From Pseudomonadota bacterium (GTDB lineage Bacteria > Pseudomonadota > Gammaproteobacteria > Acidiferrobacterales > Acidiferrobacteraceae), in assembly GCA_021777535.1 (NCBI GenBank), contig JAJYDN010000003.1, forward strand, positions 50,580 through 114,579: DNA of 64,000 nt. The letters run 5' to 3'. Within the stretch, counting starts at the first letter, position 1. Each line of letters begins with the position of its first letter. Made by a program: the position numbers and the translations under genes. The notes beneath the pieces were generated by a model. That model did not search any database. It saw only the letters and a program-made list of their open reading frames with translations, and was not told the origin of the DNA. Positions 55,302 through 64,000 of this stretch are shown piece after piece.

Positions 55302-56324
55302 ATGGCAAAGAAGTACGATGTCGCGGTGGTGGGGGCGACCGGAGCGGTGGGCGAAGTGATGCTGTCCATGCTGGCGGAGCGCCGATTCCCGGCAGGCGAG
55401 GTGTACGCGCTCGCCTCCAGCCGTTCGGCAGGCACCAAGGTGCGCTGCGGGGATCGTGAGCTGACGGTGAGCGACCTCGCCACCTTCGATTTCCGCAAGG
55501 CGCAGATCGGTCTTTTTTCCGCGGGCGGGGAGATTTCGGCCCAGTACGCACCCAAGGCCGCCGCCGCCGGTTGTGTGGTGATCGACAACACGGCGCACTT
55601 CCGCTACGACGACGACATCCCGCTGGTGGTGCCCGAGGTCAACCCGGGGGACATCGGCCGCTATACGACGCGCGGCATCATCGCCAATCCCAATTGCTCG
55701 ACCATCCAGATGCTGGTGGCCTTGAAGCCGCTCCACGATGCCGCCGGCATCGAGCGCATCAATGTCTGCACCTACCAGTCGGTGTCGGGCACCGGCAAGG
55801 AGGCCATCGACGAGTTGATGGAGCAGACGCGGGTTCTGCTCGAGCGCGGCCAGGCGGCGGCGCATGTCTATCCCAAGCAGATCGCCTTCAATGTGTTGCC
55901 GCACATTGATGTGTTTCAGGACAACGGCTATACCAAGGAGGAGATGAAGATGGTATGGGAGACCGTGAAAATCATGGGAGATCCCTCCATCCGCGTGAAT
56001 CCGACGACGGCACGCGTGCCGGTGGTGTATGGACATTCGGAGGCGGTGCATATCGAGACGCGCCGTAAGTTGACGGCTGCCGAAGCGCTCGAGTTGCTGG
56101 CGCGGGCGCCTGGTGTGGTGGTGGTCGACGAACGCAAGCCTGGCGGCTATCCCACGGCGGTGACCGAAGGGGCGGGACACGACCCCGTCTACGTCGGCCG
56201 CGTGCGGGAGGATATTTCGCATCCGCGCGGACTGGATATGTGGGTGGTTGCCGACAATCTGCGCAAGGGCGCGGCCCTGAATAGCATCCAGATTGCCGAG
56301 CAACTGATCGCTCGCTATTTGTAG
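55302..56324 (+). CDS. asd: Aspartate-semialdehyde dehydrogenase
   Basis: This enzyme reduces aspartyl phosphate toward Lys, Thr, Met and diaminopimelate. The 340-residue protein has the NADP site VVGATGAVGEVML, FSAGGEISAQYAP, the catalytic Cys in IIANPNCSTIQML and GTGKEAIDEL. Its place between leuB and fimV is that of the Pseudomonas cluster. Its stop codon lies in the fimV promoter. Confidence 0.97.
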   Translation: MAKKYDVAVVGATGAVGEVMLSMLAERRFPAGEVYALASSRSAGTKVRCGDRELTVSDLATFDFRKAQIGLFSAGGEISAQYAPKAAAAGCVVIDNTAHFRYDDDIPLVVPEVNPGDIGRYTTRGIIANPNCSTIQMLVALKPLHDAAGIERINVCTYQSVSGTGKEAIDELMEQTRVLLERGQAAAHVYPKQIAFNVLPHIDVFQDNGYTKEEMKMVWETVKIMGDPSIRVNPTTARVPVVYGHSEAVHIETRRKLTAAEALELLARAPGVVVVDERKPGGYPTAVTEGAGHDPVYVGRVREDISHPRGLDMWVVADNLRKGAALNSIQIAEQLIARYL

Positions 56325-56346
56325 TCTCTGATTTGTCGTCTATAGT
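56319..56346 (+). promoter_or_regulatory. Possible fimV promoter
   Basis: TTGTAG (56319-56324) overlaps the last two asd codons. TATAGT (56341-56346) follows after 16 bp. It lies about 80 bp before the fimV ATG. Confidence 0.4.
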
Positions 56347-56390
56347 GGGAGTAAATCCTTAAAGCTTTTCTTGAAGTTAGGAACGCAAGG

Positions 56391-56413
56391 CCCCCCGGAT
56401 CCGGAAGGGGGGG
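56391..56413 (+). promoter_or_regulatory. G/C hairpin in the fimV leader
   Basis: CCCCCC (56391-56396) can pair with the G7 tract (56407-56413) around GGATCCGGAA. It ends 16 bp before the fimV start, next to the CAGGAGAGG ribosome site. It could act as an asd terminator without T-run or limit fimV translation. Confidence 0.45.
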
Positions 56414-56429
56414 TCGCAGGAGAGGACGG

Positions 56430-59039
56430 ATGGCAAAGAAGGGATGGCGGCAGGCGGGGTTGGGACCGGTTCTGTGTGGGGCGGCGCTGATTTACGCGCC
56501 CGCTGCGGCGGCGCTCGGACTCGGGCCGCTCACGGTGGACTCGAATCTGGGCCAACCCCTGCAGGCCCATGTGCGTCTCCTGGGTTTCCATGCAGGCGAT
56601 CGCCGCGCGATCGATGCGCGGCTGGCGTCCTCGTCGACCTTTGCGCAGCTCGGGTTGCGCAAGGGCCGGGTGCTGCGGTCGATTATCTGCCGTATCCGGC
56701 GGGGGGCCGACGGGCATTACGCCATCGTTCTCGAAAGCCGCCGGATCATCAACGCACCCTTTTTGCAGTTCGTCCTGCAGCTAAAAGGGCCCCAAGGCAC
56801 GCTGCTGCGCGAGTATACGGCACTGCTGAATCCCATGACGGGTGTCCAGCCGGTCGCCATGAGCGCATCGCGGACGCCGCTGCCTGCGCGGGAGCTGATT
56901 GCGCCCCGGCCGCTCGCGGTTGCGCGGCAGCCATCGGTGGCCGTCGCGCCGGGGGGCGGGACCGGCGTCGTGCGGGTGCGGCCGGGCGAGACGGCCTGGG
57001 TGATTGCCGCCCGTCATACCCCGGCAGGCGCGCTGGTGCCGCAGACGCTGGAGGCATTCCTGCGGCGCAATCCCGGCGCCTTCGCGAACCATAACGTCAA
57101 TGAGTTGGCGGCGGGAGCGGTGCTGCATGTGCCGTCGGCGCAGGCGGTGCGCGCCATCCCGTCCGCGCAAGCCGGATCCTGGTTTGCCGCGCAAAATCAG
57201 GCGTGGGGCCACTACCAGCAGGCGCTGGCGACACAGCCGGCAACCGCGGGCACCGAAAGCCGGACCATCGGCGGGGCGCTGCGTGCGGCACAGATTCTGC
57301 CGGCAAGCCATAATCTCCTGAAGATCGAAGCGGCACCCCTGCCGGGCACGGCGATGGGGACGGCCGGCGCTGCCGGCAAGGCCGGCAAAGGCCAGGCGCT
57401 TAGCGAGCGCATTGTGAAGCTGCGCAAGGAGCTCTCGGCCACGCGCCACCTGATTGCACTGGATAATCGAGAGCTTGCGACACTGGAACAGGAGGCGCAC
57501 GCACAGCAGAAGCCGAAGAATTCGGTGTCGGGGATCGTCGCCCGTCCGCTTCCCGCACCCAAGGTGGCCCCGGCGATCAAGCCGCCGGTGCGCGCCGTAG
57601 TGCGGCCGCTGATGCGCCGTGCGCCCATTGTGCGGCCGCTGCCGCCGCTACCCCCGAACCCGTCTTTCCTGTCGACGCTCTGGCGCGAAGACAAATATGC
57701 GCTGCTGCTCGCGTCACTTGCGGTGGTCGCCGTCGGTGGCCTCTTCTACTACCGCCGCAAGCGCTCCATGAACGAGTTCGAGGAAAGCATCCTGTCGGGC
57801 GGTGGCCTCAATACCGAAGCCCAGATGCCGGACACCGCGAATATGGCGAAAACGCCGGAGGTGTCCTTCCTGAGCGAATTCAGCCAGGGCGGCACCGGCA
57901 ACATGCAGACCGACGAAGTCGATCCGATCGCCGAGGCCGACGTCTATCTGGCCTACGGCCGCGACGAACAGGCCGAGGAGATTCTGAAAGAGGCAAGCAG
58001 CCGGGACGGCGCGCGTCTCGAGCTCAAGGTGAAGCTGCTGGAGATCTATCTGCAGCGCCACGATCTGAAGACCTTCGAAGTGCTGGCCGAAGAGATCTAT
58101 GCGGCGACCAATGGCACGGGCGCGCTCTGGGAGCGGGTCGAGGAAATGGGCTACAAGATCGATCCGATGAATCCGCTCTTCAAGAAAGGGGCGGGCAGGG
58201 ACGGCAACGCCACCGAGGGTGCCCGGAACGCGGCGGCCGACCGCATCGACTTTGCGGCCGTCGCGCGGGAACTCGAAGCGGTTTCCGCGCCGGCGGCGGT
58301 CGCGGACCGGCCGGGTGCCGGGTCACTCAAGCCGGAACCCCTTGAGATCGGCGGGGCTGGGCAGGGGCTCTCCACTGCAGACGACAGCCTGCTGGATTTC
58401 TCCGCGGGGCTTGGTGAAACGAAGACTGCGGACGCGGGCGCGGGCAGGGAGACGGCGGCAGGCAGCGGTCCGGCGACGATCGACTTCGCGCCGAGCGGCC
58501 TTTCGGTCGGCGAGCCGGCGGCGGCGGGAGCAGGGTCTGGCCACGGGGGAGGTCTCGATTTCGGCGGTGCGGATCACGCGGCCGACGCCGGCCTGGATTT
58601 CAGCTGGAACGGCGGAACGGCGGTCCACGAGGAAGGCGGCGCCAAGCGGGAATTCGCCCTGGATTTCGACGAGGAAACGCCGGCGGCCGGCGCTTCCATG
58701 CCGGATCTCGATTTCGGGCAGTTCGGCGGCAGCAACGCGACGGGGGAATTGCGGGATGACGATGGACTCGTGCTCGACCTGAGTGACGCGGGTGCCGAAG
58801 AGACCCAGGCGACCGCCGTCGCGGTAGAGACCGCAAGCGGGGTCCGGCAGGCGACCTACGACGGAGTGGCCGCAGGGGGCGCGGCGGCGGTCGACACCAA
58901 GCTCGATCTTGCCAACGCCTATATCGAAATGGGCGACAGCGAAGGGGCGCGCTCGATCCTGAACGAGGTGCTGGCCGAGGGCAATGAGCGCCAGCGGAGC
59001 GCGGCGCAAGCGCTGGCCGCCCGTTCAGCGGCGCACTAG
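56430..59039 (+). CDS. fimV: FimV/HubP-family polar landmark protein
   Basis: This 869-residue inner-membrane protein organises pole-located machinery such as type IV pili or chemosensors. Order: signal peptide (1-28), the FimV N-terminal domain (LGPLTVDSNLGQPLQAHVRLLG), a periplasmic LysM domain (about 183-240), a coiled stretch (325-360), one membrane helix (423-445, then YYRRKR), and an acidic Ala/Gly-rich cytoplasmic region with TPR-like helices and the FimV C-terminal motif (824-845, KLDLANAYIEMGDSEGARSIL). The last 15 bp overlap convergent folA. Confidence 0.92.
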   Translation: MAKKGWRQAGLGPVLCGAALIYAPAAAALGLGPLTVDSNLGQPLQAHVRLLGFHAGDRRAIDARLASSSTFAQLGLRKGRVLRSIICRIRRGADGHYAIVLESRRIINAPFLQFVLQLKGPQGTLLREYTALLNPMTGVQPVAMSASRTPLPARELIAPRPLAVARQPSVAVAPGGGTGVVRVRPGETAWVIAARHTPAGALVPQTLEAFLRRNPGAFANHNVNELAAGAVLHVPSAQAVRAIPSAQAGSWFAAQNQAWGHYQQALATQPATAGTESRTIGGALRAAQILPASHNLLKIEAAPLPGTAMGTAGAAGKAGKGQALSERIVKLRKELSATRHLIALDNRELATLEQEAHAQQKPKNSVSGIVARPLPAPKVAPAIKPPVRAVVRPLMRRAPIVRPLPPLPPNPSFLSTLWREDKYALLLASLAVVAVGGLFYYRRKRSMNEFEESILSGGGLNTEAQMPDTANMAKTPEVSFLSEFSQGGTGNMQTDEVDPIAEADVYLAYGRDEQAEEILKEASSRDGARLELKVKLLEIYLQRHDLKTFEVLAEEIYAATNGTGALWERVEEMGYKIDPMNPLFKKGAGRDGNATEGARNAAADRIDFAAVARELEAVSAPAAVADRPGAGSLKPEPLEIGGAGQGLSTADDSLLDFSAGLGETKTADAGAGRETAAGSGPATIDFAPSGLSVGEPAAAGAGSGHGGGLDFGGADHAADAGLDFSWNGGTAVHEEGGAKREFALDFDEETPAAGASMPDLDFGQFGGSNATGELRDDDGLVLDLSDAGAEETQATAVAVETASGVRQATYDGVAAGGAAAVDTKLDLANAYIEMGDSEGARSILNEVLAEGNERQRSAAQALAARSAAH

Positions 59040-59510
59040 CGTCCGGAAGGTAAAGGCATGGGGATGGCGGGCATCGGCAGGGTGGTGCTCTGATTCGGTT
59101 TCCCGCCAGTCCGCTTCTTCGAGGGCCGGAAAGTGGGCATCGCCCCGCACGGTTGCCTCCACGACCGTGAGATAGAGCCGGTCCGCGGCCGCAAGGGTCT
59201 GCGCGTAGAGCATCGCACCGCCGGCGACGAAGACATCTTCCGTGCGCGCGGTGGTAAAAATTTCCTCAAGGGTATGGATGGTGCGCACATCGCTCGCAGG
59301 CGGCGAGGCGCCGCTGCGGGTCAATATGACGCAGCGGCGGCCGCTCAAGGGCCCCGGAAGGGATTCGTACGTGCGCCGGCCCATCACCACGGTGTGGCCC
59401 ATCGTGAGCGTCCGGAAGCGTTTCAGGTCGTCCGGCAGCCGCCAGGGCAGCGCATTGTCCACACCAATGACGCCGTTGCGGGAAACGGCCGCGATCAGGA
59501 TCAGGCTCAT
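59025..59510 (-). CDS. folA: Dihydrofolate reductase
   Basis: This enzyme reduces dihydrofolate using NADPH. The 161-residue protein shows [44 protein letters not shown] and [13 protein letters not shown]. The substrate-binding Asp of LPDDL is intact. It is coupled to thyA by ATGA, which makes sense because thymidylate synthase produces dihydrofolate. Confidence 0.96.
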   Translation of the reverse strand: MSLILIAAVSRNGVIGVDNALPWRLPDDLKRFRTLTMGHTVVMGRRTYESLPGPLSGRRCVILTRSGASPPASDVRTIHTLEEIFTTARTEDVFVAGGAMLYAQTLAAADRLYLTVVEATVRGDAHFPALEEADWRETESEHHPADARHPHAFTFRTLVRR

Positions 59511-60301
59511 ACGGCGACGGCTGCCTTGATGGCGGGATGGGGATCGTAGCCCTCGAGGCGGATGTCTTCGTAGCAAAACGCGAAGATGTCCCTGATGGCG
59601 GGATTGAGCGTAAGCCGCGGCAGCGCGCGGGGTGTGCGGGTGAGCTGTTCGCGCGCCTGCTCGAGATGATTGCTGTAGAGATGCGCATCGCCCAGGGTAT
59701 GGACGAATTCCCCGGGCAGCAGGTTCGTGACATGCGCGACCATGTGGGTCAAAAGCGCATAGGAGGCGATGTTGAAGGGTACGCCGAGGAAGATGTCGGC
59801 GCTTCTCTGGTAGAGCTGGCACGACAGCCGCCCCTGCGCCACATAGAACTGAAAGAGGGCATGACAGGGCGCGAGGTGCATCTGGGGGAGGGCGCCGACG
59901 TTCCAGGCCGACACCACGAGCCGGCGCGAGTCCGGGTCCTTGCGGATGGCGGTGACGACGTCCATGATCTGATCGACGGTGCGGCCGTCGGCCGTCGGCC
60001 AGCTGCGCCATTGGGCGCCGTAGATCGGCCCGAGATTGCCCTCCGTGTCGGCCCATTCATCCCAGATGTGGACGCCGTTGTCCTGCAGATAGCGGATGTT
60101 CGTGTCCCCCTTGAGGAACCACAGAAGCTCATGGATGATGGAGCGGACGTGGAGCTTTTTCGTGGTAAGGAGAGGGAAGCCTGCCGCCAGATCAAACCGC
60201 ATCTGGTAGCCGAATACGCTGCGCGTGCCGGTTCCCGTGCGATCGTTCTTGGCGACACCGTGGTCGAGGACGTGACGCATGAGGTCGAGATAGGGGCGCA
60301 T
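59507..60301 (-). CDS. thyA: Thymidylate synthase
   Basis: This enzyme converts dUMP to dTMP with methylene-tetrahydrofolate. The 264-residue length equals E. coli ThyA. The catalytic Cys146 lies in [55 protein letters not shown] and [12 protein letters not shown] are conserved. The ATG at 60301 is 29 bp from the divergent SET-domain gene. Confidence 0.97.
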   Translation of the reverse strand: MRPYLDLMRHVLDHGVAKNDRTGTGTRSVFGYQMRFDLAAGFPLLTTKKLHVRSIIHELLWFLKGDTNIRYLQDNGVHIWDEWADTEGNLGPIYGAQWRSWPTADGRTVDQIMDVVTAIRKDPDSRRLVVSAWNVGALPQMHLAPCHALFQFYVAQGRLSCQLYQRSADIFLGVPFNIASYALLTHMVAHVTNLLPGEFVHTLGDAHLYSNHLEQAREQLTRTPRALPRLTLNPAIRDIFAFCYEDIRLEGYDPHPAIKAAVAV

Positions 60302-60330
60302 AGTGAGAAGTGTAGCAGGAGCGTCGGTTG

Positions 60331-60780
60331 ATGATCTACGTGAAGGCGAGTGCCCAGCATGGGCGGGGAGTGTTTGCGGCCTGTGACATCGCGCCGGGGA
60401 CGGTCCTGATTGTGTTCAAGGGACCCCTGTTGCGGCGGGCCGAGGTCGAACCGGGCAGTTATCATCTCCAGATCGGCGAGGATCTCTATCTGGGCGCGTC
60501 GGGCGAGGCCGATGACTACGTCAACCACTCCTGCGAACCGAATGCGGGGTTTCGGGAGGGCCTCTCACTGTGCGCGTTGCGCGCGATCCGGGCCGGCGAA
60601 GAGATCACCTGGGATTATTCCTGTGCCATCGACGAGGAGGACTTCGCGGGCTTTGCCTGCGCGTGCGGGGCGCCTGCCTGCCGCGGGGTAGTCCGGTCGT
60701 TCCGGCATCTGGACAGGGTGACGCGGGAGCGTCTGCGGATCTGGGCGCTCCCTTATCTGCGCGGCCGCCACCGGGATTGA
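60331..60780 (+). CDS. SET-domain protein (putative lysine methyltransferase)
   Basis: This 149-residue protein is one compact SET domain with a post-SET zinc cluster. Motifs are [10 protein letters not shown] near the start, the [11 protein letters not shown] catalytic core (residues 64-73), EITWDYS (91-97) and [10 protein letters not shown] (110-119, candidate zinc cysteines C110, C112, C117 with C68). It would transfer methyl groups from SAM to protein lysine; the target is unknown. The ATG at 60331 has AGGAG upstream; a TTG directly before it is also possible. Confidence 0.82.
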   Translation: MIYVKASAQHGRGVFAACDIAPGTVLIVFKGPLLRRAEVEPGSYHLQIGEDLYLGASGEADDYVNHSCEPNAGFREGLSLCALRAIRAGEEITWDYSCAIDEEDFAGFACACGAPACRGVVRSFRHLDRVTRERLRIWALPYLRGRHRD

Positions 60781-60809
60781 GGCGGCAGCCGCGGCGTGGG
60801 CGCGGCCAA

Positions 60810-62159
60810 TCAGGGACGGATGTCGCTTAAATCGCTCAGGCGTTTACGCGTCTGCAGATAGCGGATGGCGACGTGCTTGCCCTTTTCGACCGAGGGCTGG
60901 TCGAGGGGGTTGATGCCGTAGAGAAGCCCCGTATACACCGTAACCCGCTGATACAGCTCGATCAGGGAGCCAAAGACGAAGGCGTTGATGACGGGGATCT
61001 CGACTGTCAGGTTGGGATGGTGCGCCTCCGTTATGACCTCGCGCGTTGCCCGGAACTCGGCATCGATGATGTCGGCCACCGTTTTGTGGTGCAGATGGGG
61101 GTATACCGTGCGGTCTGCGTCACTCAAGGGAATGATCGCGTCGTGTTCCCAGTGCGTGAGTTCGATGAAAGTGAACATCTTGTCCTTGCGGGACTCGAGG
61201 TACATCTGCAGCTGGCTGTGCTGGTCGACGGCCCCCATGGCGCGTACCGGCAGGCTCCCGGCGGGTGCGGCGGCTGCGCGTTCCTTGCCGAGGGATTCGG
61301 CCCACAGCTGGCAATACCAGTCCACAAAAAGCCGCAGGCGGTTTACATAGGGCATCATGACCGATACCCGTTTGTCATGTCCGGTATCGAGGAGGTAGTA
61401 AAGGGCGGCCATTTCGAGGGCCGGATTGGCATCGTAGTGGGCATCCTGGCAGACGCGCGCGACTTCGCGCCCGCCGGCAAGCAGGGTGCCGATGTCGATG
61501 CCGGCTACGGCAAGCGGCAGCAGGCCGACGGGGGACAGCACGGAATAGCGGCCGCCCACCGGAGGGGGTACCGCCAGTGACGGGATGTCTTCTTCCCGTG
61601 CGAGTGCACGCAGCCACCCGTGGTCCGGGTCGGTCACGATCCACTGCTGTTTGCGGGCACGCGCCACGCCAAGGCGGGTGGCAAGCCAGTCACGCAAAAC
61701 CAGGAACTGCACCACGGTCTCCAGGGTGCCGCCGGATTTGCTGATGCACAGCAGGGCGGTATCCTCGGGGTTCAATTCTGCGAGCAGCTGTTTCAGGTCG
61801 TAGGGGTCGACGTTTTCGACGAAATGGAGGCGCGGTGCCGCCGGCGGGATATGGCCGCGCAAACCGTGCCAGATGGCCTTGGTCCCGAGACTCGAACCGC
61901 CGATGCCCACTACAACGAGATCGCGGCAGCTCTCCCGGATGGTATCTGCCATGGTCTGGATGGCGGCGAGCGCGGGGGCCATGGTGAAGGAGAGCGACAG
62001 GCAGCCATATTGCCCGTTGAGGCCGGCCTTGAGGTCATCCATGATATGGGTGTGGAGGGCCTTGAGCTGTGGTGAGAGCGCCTCGATGCTGGACGGATCG
62101 ACGCCGTGTTCGCCCACGACATCCTTGTACATGTTGTCTGTGCGGATCGCTAAAGCCAT
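60810..62159 (-). CDS. pgi: Glucose-6-phosphate isomerase
   Basis: This enzyme interconverts glucose-6- and fructose-6-phosphate. The 449-residue protein is of the short bacterial type. It has VVGIGGSSLGTKAIW, LLCISKSGGTLETVVQF, GGRYSVLSPVGLLP and the C-terminal DQPSVEKGK signature. The ATG at 62159 has AGGGA 7 nt upstream and is preferred; an in-frame ATG two codons earlier exists. The gene is convergent with the SET gene. Confidence 0.95.
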   Translation of the reverse strand: MALAIRTDNMYKDVVGEHGVDPSSIEALSPQLKALHTHIMDDLKAGLNGQYGCLSLSFTMAPALAAIQTMADTIRESCRDLVVVGIGGSSLGTKAIWHGLRGHIPPAAPRLHFVENVDPYDLKQLLAELNPEDTALLCISKSGGTLETVVQFLVLRDWLATRLGVARARKQQWIVTDPDHGWLRALAREEDIPSLAVPPPVGGRYSVLSPVGLLPLAVAGIDIGTLLAGGREVARVCQDAHYDANPALEMAALYYLLDTGHDKRVSVMMPYVNRLRLFVDWYCQLWAESLGKERAAAAPAGSLPVRAMGAVDQHSQLQMYLESRKDKMFTFIELTHWEHDAIIPLSDADRTVYPHLHHKTVADIIDAEFRATREVITEAHHPNLTVEIPVINAFVFGSLIELYQRVTVYTGLLYGINPLDQPSVEKGKHVAIRYLQTRKRLSDLSDIRP

Positions 62160-62275
62160 GACCATCCCTATTTAGTCCATGTTAAAGACGCCGGTCGCTA
62201 TGGACCGACCGCCGGTCGAAAAACCACCCCTTGCGGGCGGGATTATAAAATCTTTGTTTTTTTATAAGGAAAAGC

Positions 62276-62307
62276 TTGCATAAACCGAGCCCGGCATTGG
62301 ATATAAT
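62276..62307 (+). promoter_or_regulatory. Likely promoter region of the Thr-rich lipoprotein gene
   Basis: A perfect TATAAT (62302-62307) stands about 50 bp before the ATG. TTGCAT (62276-62281) lies 20 bp upstream of it, longer than ideal. The surrounding T/A-rich stretch (62240-62285) is unusual for the window and may aid opening. Confidence 0.45.
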
Positions 62308-62355
62308 GGGCAGGGGCATCCCGCTCCTCTACCAAATTTTTCGGAGAACAAGCAC

Positions 62356-62613
62356 ATGAAGAAAGTTCTGCTCGCATCCGCTGTCCTGTTCGCCCTGGCC
62401 GGCTGCCACAAGCAGGCCGCCAGCAGCAGCGCCAGCACCGCCTGCACCGCCGCGGCGACGACGGCGACTGCCCCTGCGGCCCCTGCCGCCAGCGGATCCA
62501 CCACCGCCACCACCGGTACGTCGGCAACCACCGCTCCGGCGACCACGTCGACCAGCGGCACGGCCTCGACCACCACCAAGAAGCCCGCGTCCAGCACGAC
62601 CTCGACCAATTAA
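62356..62613 (+). CDS. Small Thr/Ser/Ala-rich lipoprotein, unknown function
   Basis: This 85-residue protein begins with a lipoprotein signal peptide (KKVLLASAVLFALAGC, lipidated Cys17). The mature part is almost entirely Ala, Thr and Ser (runs such as ATTATAPAAPAASGS and TTGTSATTAP) ending in lysines and TSTN. It is probably disordered and could be a cell-envelope spacer or glycosylation target. CGGAG lies before the ATG at 62356. I recognise no family beyond generic lipoproteins. Confidence 0.78.
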   Translation: MKKVLLASAVLFALAGCHKQAASSSASTACTAAATTATAPAAPAASGSTTATTGTSATTAPATTSTSGTASTTTKKPASSTTSTN

Positions 62614-62659
62614 GCGAGTTCGCAAGGCCGCAACGGGGTGAGGAGAGAATAGAGACTTT

Positions 62660-63532
62660 TCACCTTTGCACTGTCTGCCTCAGTCCATCATGGACTGAGG
62701 CAGCGGTCAGTGTATTCAGCAGTAAGGTGGCGACCGTCATGGGACCGACGCCACCGGGAACGGGCGTAATCCATTCGGCCCGGTCCCTCGCGGTGGCATA
62801 ATCGACGTCTCCGACCAGATGTCCGTCCGGCAGGCGATTCATGCCGATGTCGATCACGATGGCCCCCTCCTTGATCCACTCTCCCCGGACCAGATGCGGC
62901 TTGCCGGCCGCGGCGACGACGATGTCGGCGCGCTCGATATGGGCCTGCAGGTCGGTCGTGAAGCGGTGACAGACCGTGACGGTGGCACCCGCCAGCAAAA
63001 GTTCGAGTCCCATGGGGCGGCCCACGTGATTCGAGGCGCCCACGATGACGGCATGCTGACCATGGAGATCGCGTCCCGTGTGCCGCAGTAACGTCATGAC
63101 GCCGGCGGGTGTGCAGGGACGCAGAAACGGGCGGCGCACCGCAAGACGGCCCATGTTGTACGGATGGAAGCCGTCGACATCCTTGTCGGGATGGATGCGT
63201 TCGATCAGGGGCTCCGCCTTGAGGGGCGCAGGCAGCGGCAACTGGACGAGAATGCCGTCGATGTCCGGGTCGGCATTCAGGTGGTCGATCAGTTCCAGCA
63301 GGGCCGTTTCCGAGGTCTCGGTGATCCGGTGGGAAACCGACTTGATGCCGGCCTTGCGGCATGCCTCGACTTTGTTGCGGACGTAGATCTCCGAGGCGGG
63401 ATCGTGGCCCACGAGAACCACGGCGAGTCCCGGCGGGCGCAGTCCGCGCGCTGCGCGTTCTTGGACCTGCGTGCTGATCGTATCGATGATATCGGCGGCA
63501 ATGCGTTTGCCATCGATGAGCCGTGCTGTCAT
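62660..63532 (-). CDS. folD: Bifunctional methylene-tetrahydrofolate dehydrogenase / methenyl-tetrahydrofolate cyclohydrolase
   Basis: This enzyme links methylene-THF, used by ThyA nearby, to formyl-THF. The 290-residue protein has [23 protein letters not shown] (catalytic Lys in NKVEAC), [31 protein letters not shown], the NADP loop [11 protein letters not shown] and GDVDYA with [10 protein letters not shown]. The ATG at 63532 gives MTARLIDGK. Its 3' end contains a 13-bp perfect hairpin. Confidence 0.97.
   Translation of the reverse strand: MTARLIDGKRIAADIIDTISTQVQERAARGLRPPGLAVVLVGHDPASEIYVRNKVEACRKAGIKSVSHRITETSETALLELIDHLNADPDIDGILVQLPLPAPLKAEPLIERIHPDKDVDGFHPYNMGRLAVRRPFLRPCTPAGVMTLLRHTGRDLHGQHAVIVGASNHVGRPMGLELLLAGATVTVCHRFTTDLQAHIERADIVVAAAGKPHLVRGEWIKEGAIVIDIGMNRLPDGHLVGDVDYATARDRAEWITPVPGGVGPMTVATLLLNTLTAASVHDGLRQTVQR
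62675..62703. terminator. Long perfect hairpin inside the folD 3' end (possible bidirectional terminator)
   Basis: CTGCCTCAGTCCA (62675-62687) and TGGACTGAGGCAG (62691-62703) form a 13-bp perfect stem with a 3-nt loop. It lies within the last 15 folD codons and 60-90 bp after the convergent lipoprotein gene. No T-run follows on either strand, so any termination would be Rho-aided or partial. Confidence 0.45.
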
Positions 63533-63659
63533 GGGTATCCCGGACGCGAAATCGGTATGATGGCACGGGATGGCCGCGTCGGCCAAGCCTGTTGCATTGA
63601 CGGGTGCGCGGGCGCCAGCGTATAGTTTCTCGCCTTCGCCAAGGAACGGACAGAAGAGT

Positions 63660-63736
<77 letters not shown>

Positions 63737-63748
63737 ACAGGTAATGAG

Positions 63749-63824
63749 GCGCCCGTAGCTCAATGGATAGAGCAACGGCCTTCTAAGCCGTTGGTTACAG
63801 GTTCGATTCCTGTCGGGCGCGCCA
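63749..63824 (+). tRNA. tRNA-Arg (anticodon TCT)
   Basis: The acceptor GCGCCCG pairs with CGGGCGC, followed by GCCA. The anticodon stem ACGGC/GCCGT encloses CTTCTAA, giving TCT for AGA codons. The GGTTCGATTCC T-arm is intact. It lies 12 bp after tRNA-Pro. Confidence 0.96.
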
Positions 63825-63858
63825 GCCTGCGCGAAGGCAGTGAAGAAAGTGATCCATG

Positions 63859-63935
63859 GTGAGCGTAGCTCAGTTGGTTAGAGTCCCGGATTGTGATTCC
63901 GGTTGTCGTGGGTTCGAATCCCATCGCTCACCCCA
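63859..63935 (+). tRNA. tRNA-His (anticodon GTG)
   Basis: The acceptor GTGAGCG pairs with CGCTCAC. Base 63858 is a G that would be the extra G-1 opposite C73, the hallmark of tRNA-His; CCA is encoded. The anticodon loop TTGTGAT gives GTG. The three tRNAs are closely spaced and probably one transcript that may continue past the window. Confidence 0.96.
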
Positions 63936-64000
63936 ATTTATCAATGACTTAGCATCATAATCACCTAGGTGCTTGTCCCCAGTGTGACGCATTTGTGCCA

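Overview
The window reads as a dense, G+C-rich (about two thirds G+C by eye) chromosomal segment of a gammaproteobacterium. Evidence for that assignment: the leuC-leuD-leuB-asd-fimV order, the ClpS/ClpA/InfA/Aat neighbourhood, a BamD lipoprotein, RluE/RluF/RluD pseudouridine synthases, an RpoH-type heat-shock promoter before clpB, and a tRNA-Pro/Arg/His cluster. A secreted five-haem cytochrome and the core metabolic set would suit an autotrophic or metal/sulfur-oxidising lineage, but the genus cannot be fixed from this window. Almost everything is housekeeping; I see no prophage, insertion sequence, CRISPR array or rRNA operon.

Layout. 1-6.7 kb: the 5' part of a DAHP synthase (runs off the left edge), a cold-shock gene, a DedA protein, then a leftward set aguA-aguB-rsmB (agmatine to putrescine, plus a 16S rRNA methyltransferase), an esterase, and an Xre regulator overlapping a tiny CsrA-like gene whose layout matches the helix-inserted RsmN/RsmF type. 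6.9-12.3 kb: DUF1015 and DUF3579 genes, rluF-pyrD, ilvD and a CDGSH iron-sulfur protein. 12.2-13.5 kb: the only clear accessory insertion, a HigBA toxin-antitoxin module between two 200-bp direct repeats made of the 3' ends of its two neighbours. 13.3-20.3 kb: an EEP-family phosphatase/nuclease, a phospholipase D-VTT fusion, orphan small genes, a zinc-ribbon protein, cbpA-cbpM and purB. 20.3-26.6 kb: a uracil-DNA glycosylase, mnmA-nudJ-rluE, icd, then an exported Met/Cys-repeat miniprotein followed by the pentahaem cytochrome, and a second cold-shock gene.

26.8-35.2 kb holds a nearly complete N-degron pathway: clpS-clpA rightward and, converging on them, a DUF482 gene-small orf-aat-bpt-infA, with a TolC-like channel and a short membrane-fusion-like adaptor upstream. 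35.4-42.7 kb: the overlapping sucC-sucD-nadE operon, bamD, rluD-pgeF and nadC. 42.8-45.8 kb: an ergothioneine cluster, egtC-egtB divergent from egtD. 45.8-52 kb: heat-shock-controlled clpB, an acyl-CoA thioesterase, aroC and an MFS transporter. 52-60.3 kb: leuCDB-asd, fimV, and thyA-folA. 60.3 kb to the end: a SET-domain protein, pgi, a Thr/Ser/Ala-rich lipoprotein, folD and three tRNAs.

Genes are packed with many 1-4 bp start/stop overlaps (ATGA or TGATG), so translational coupling is the rule. Connected themes are protein quality control (ClpA/S, ClpB, CbpA/M, Aat, Bpt), branched-chain and aspartate-family amino acids (ilvD, leuCDB, asd), aromatic synthesis (DAHP synthase, aroC), one-carbon/thymidylate metabolism (folA, thyA, folD), NAD synthesis (nadC, nadE) and thiol/polyamine protection (ergothioneine, putrescine). 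Gene starts were chosen by reading frame, ribosome binding site and family N-termini; no database search was possible.
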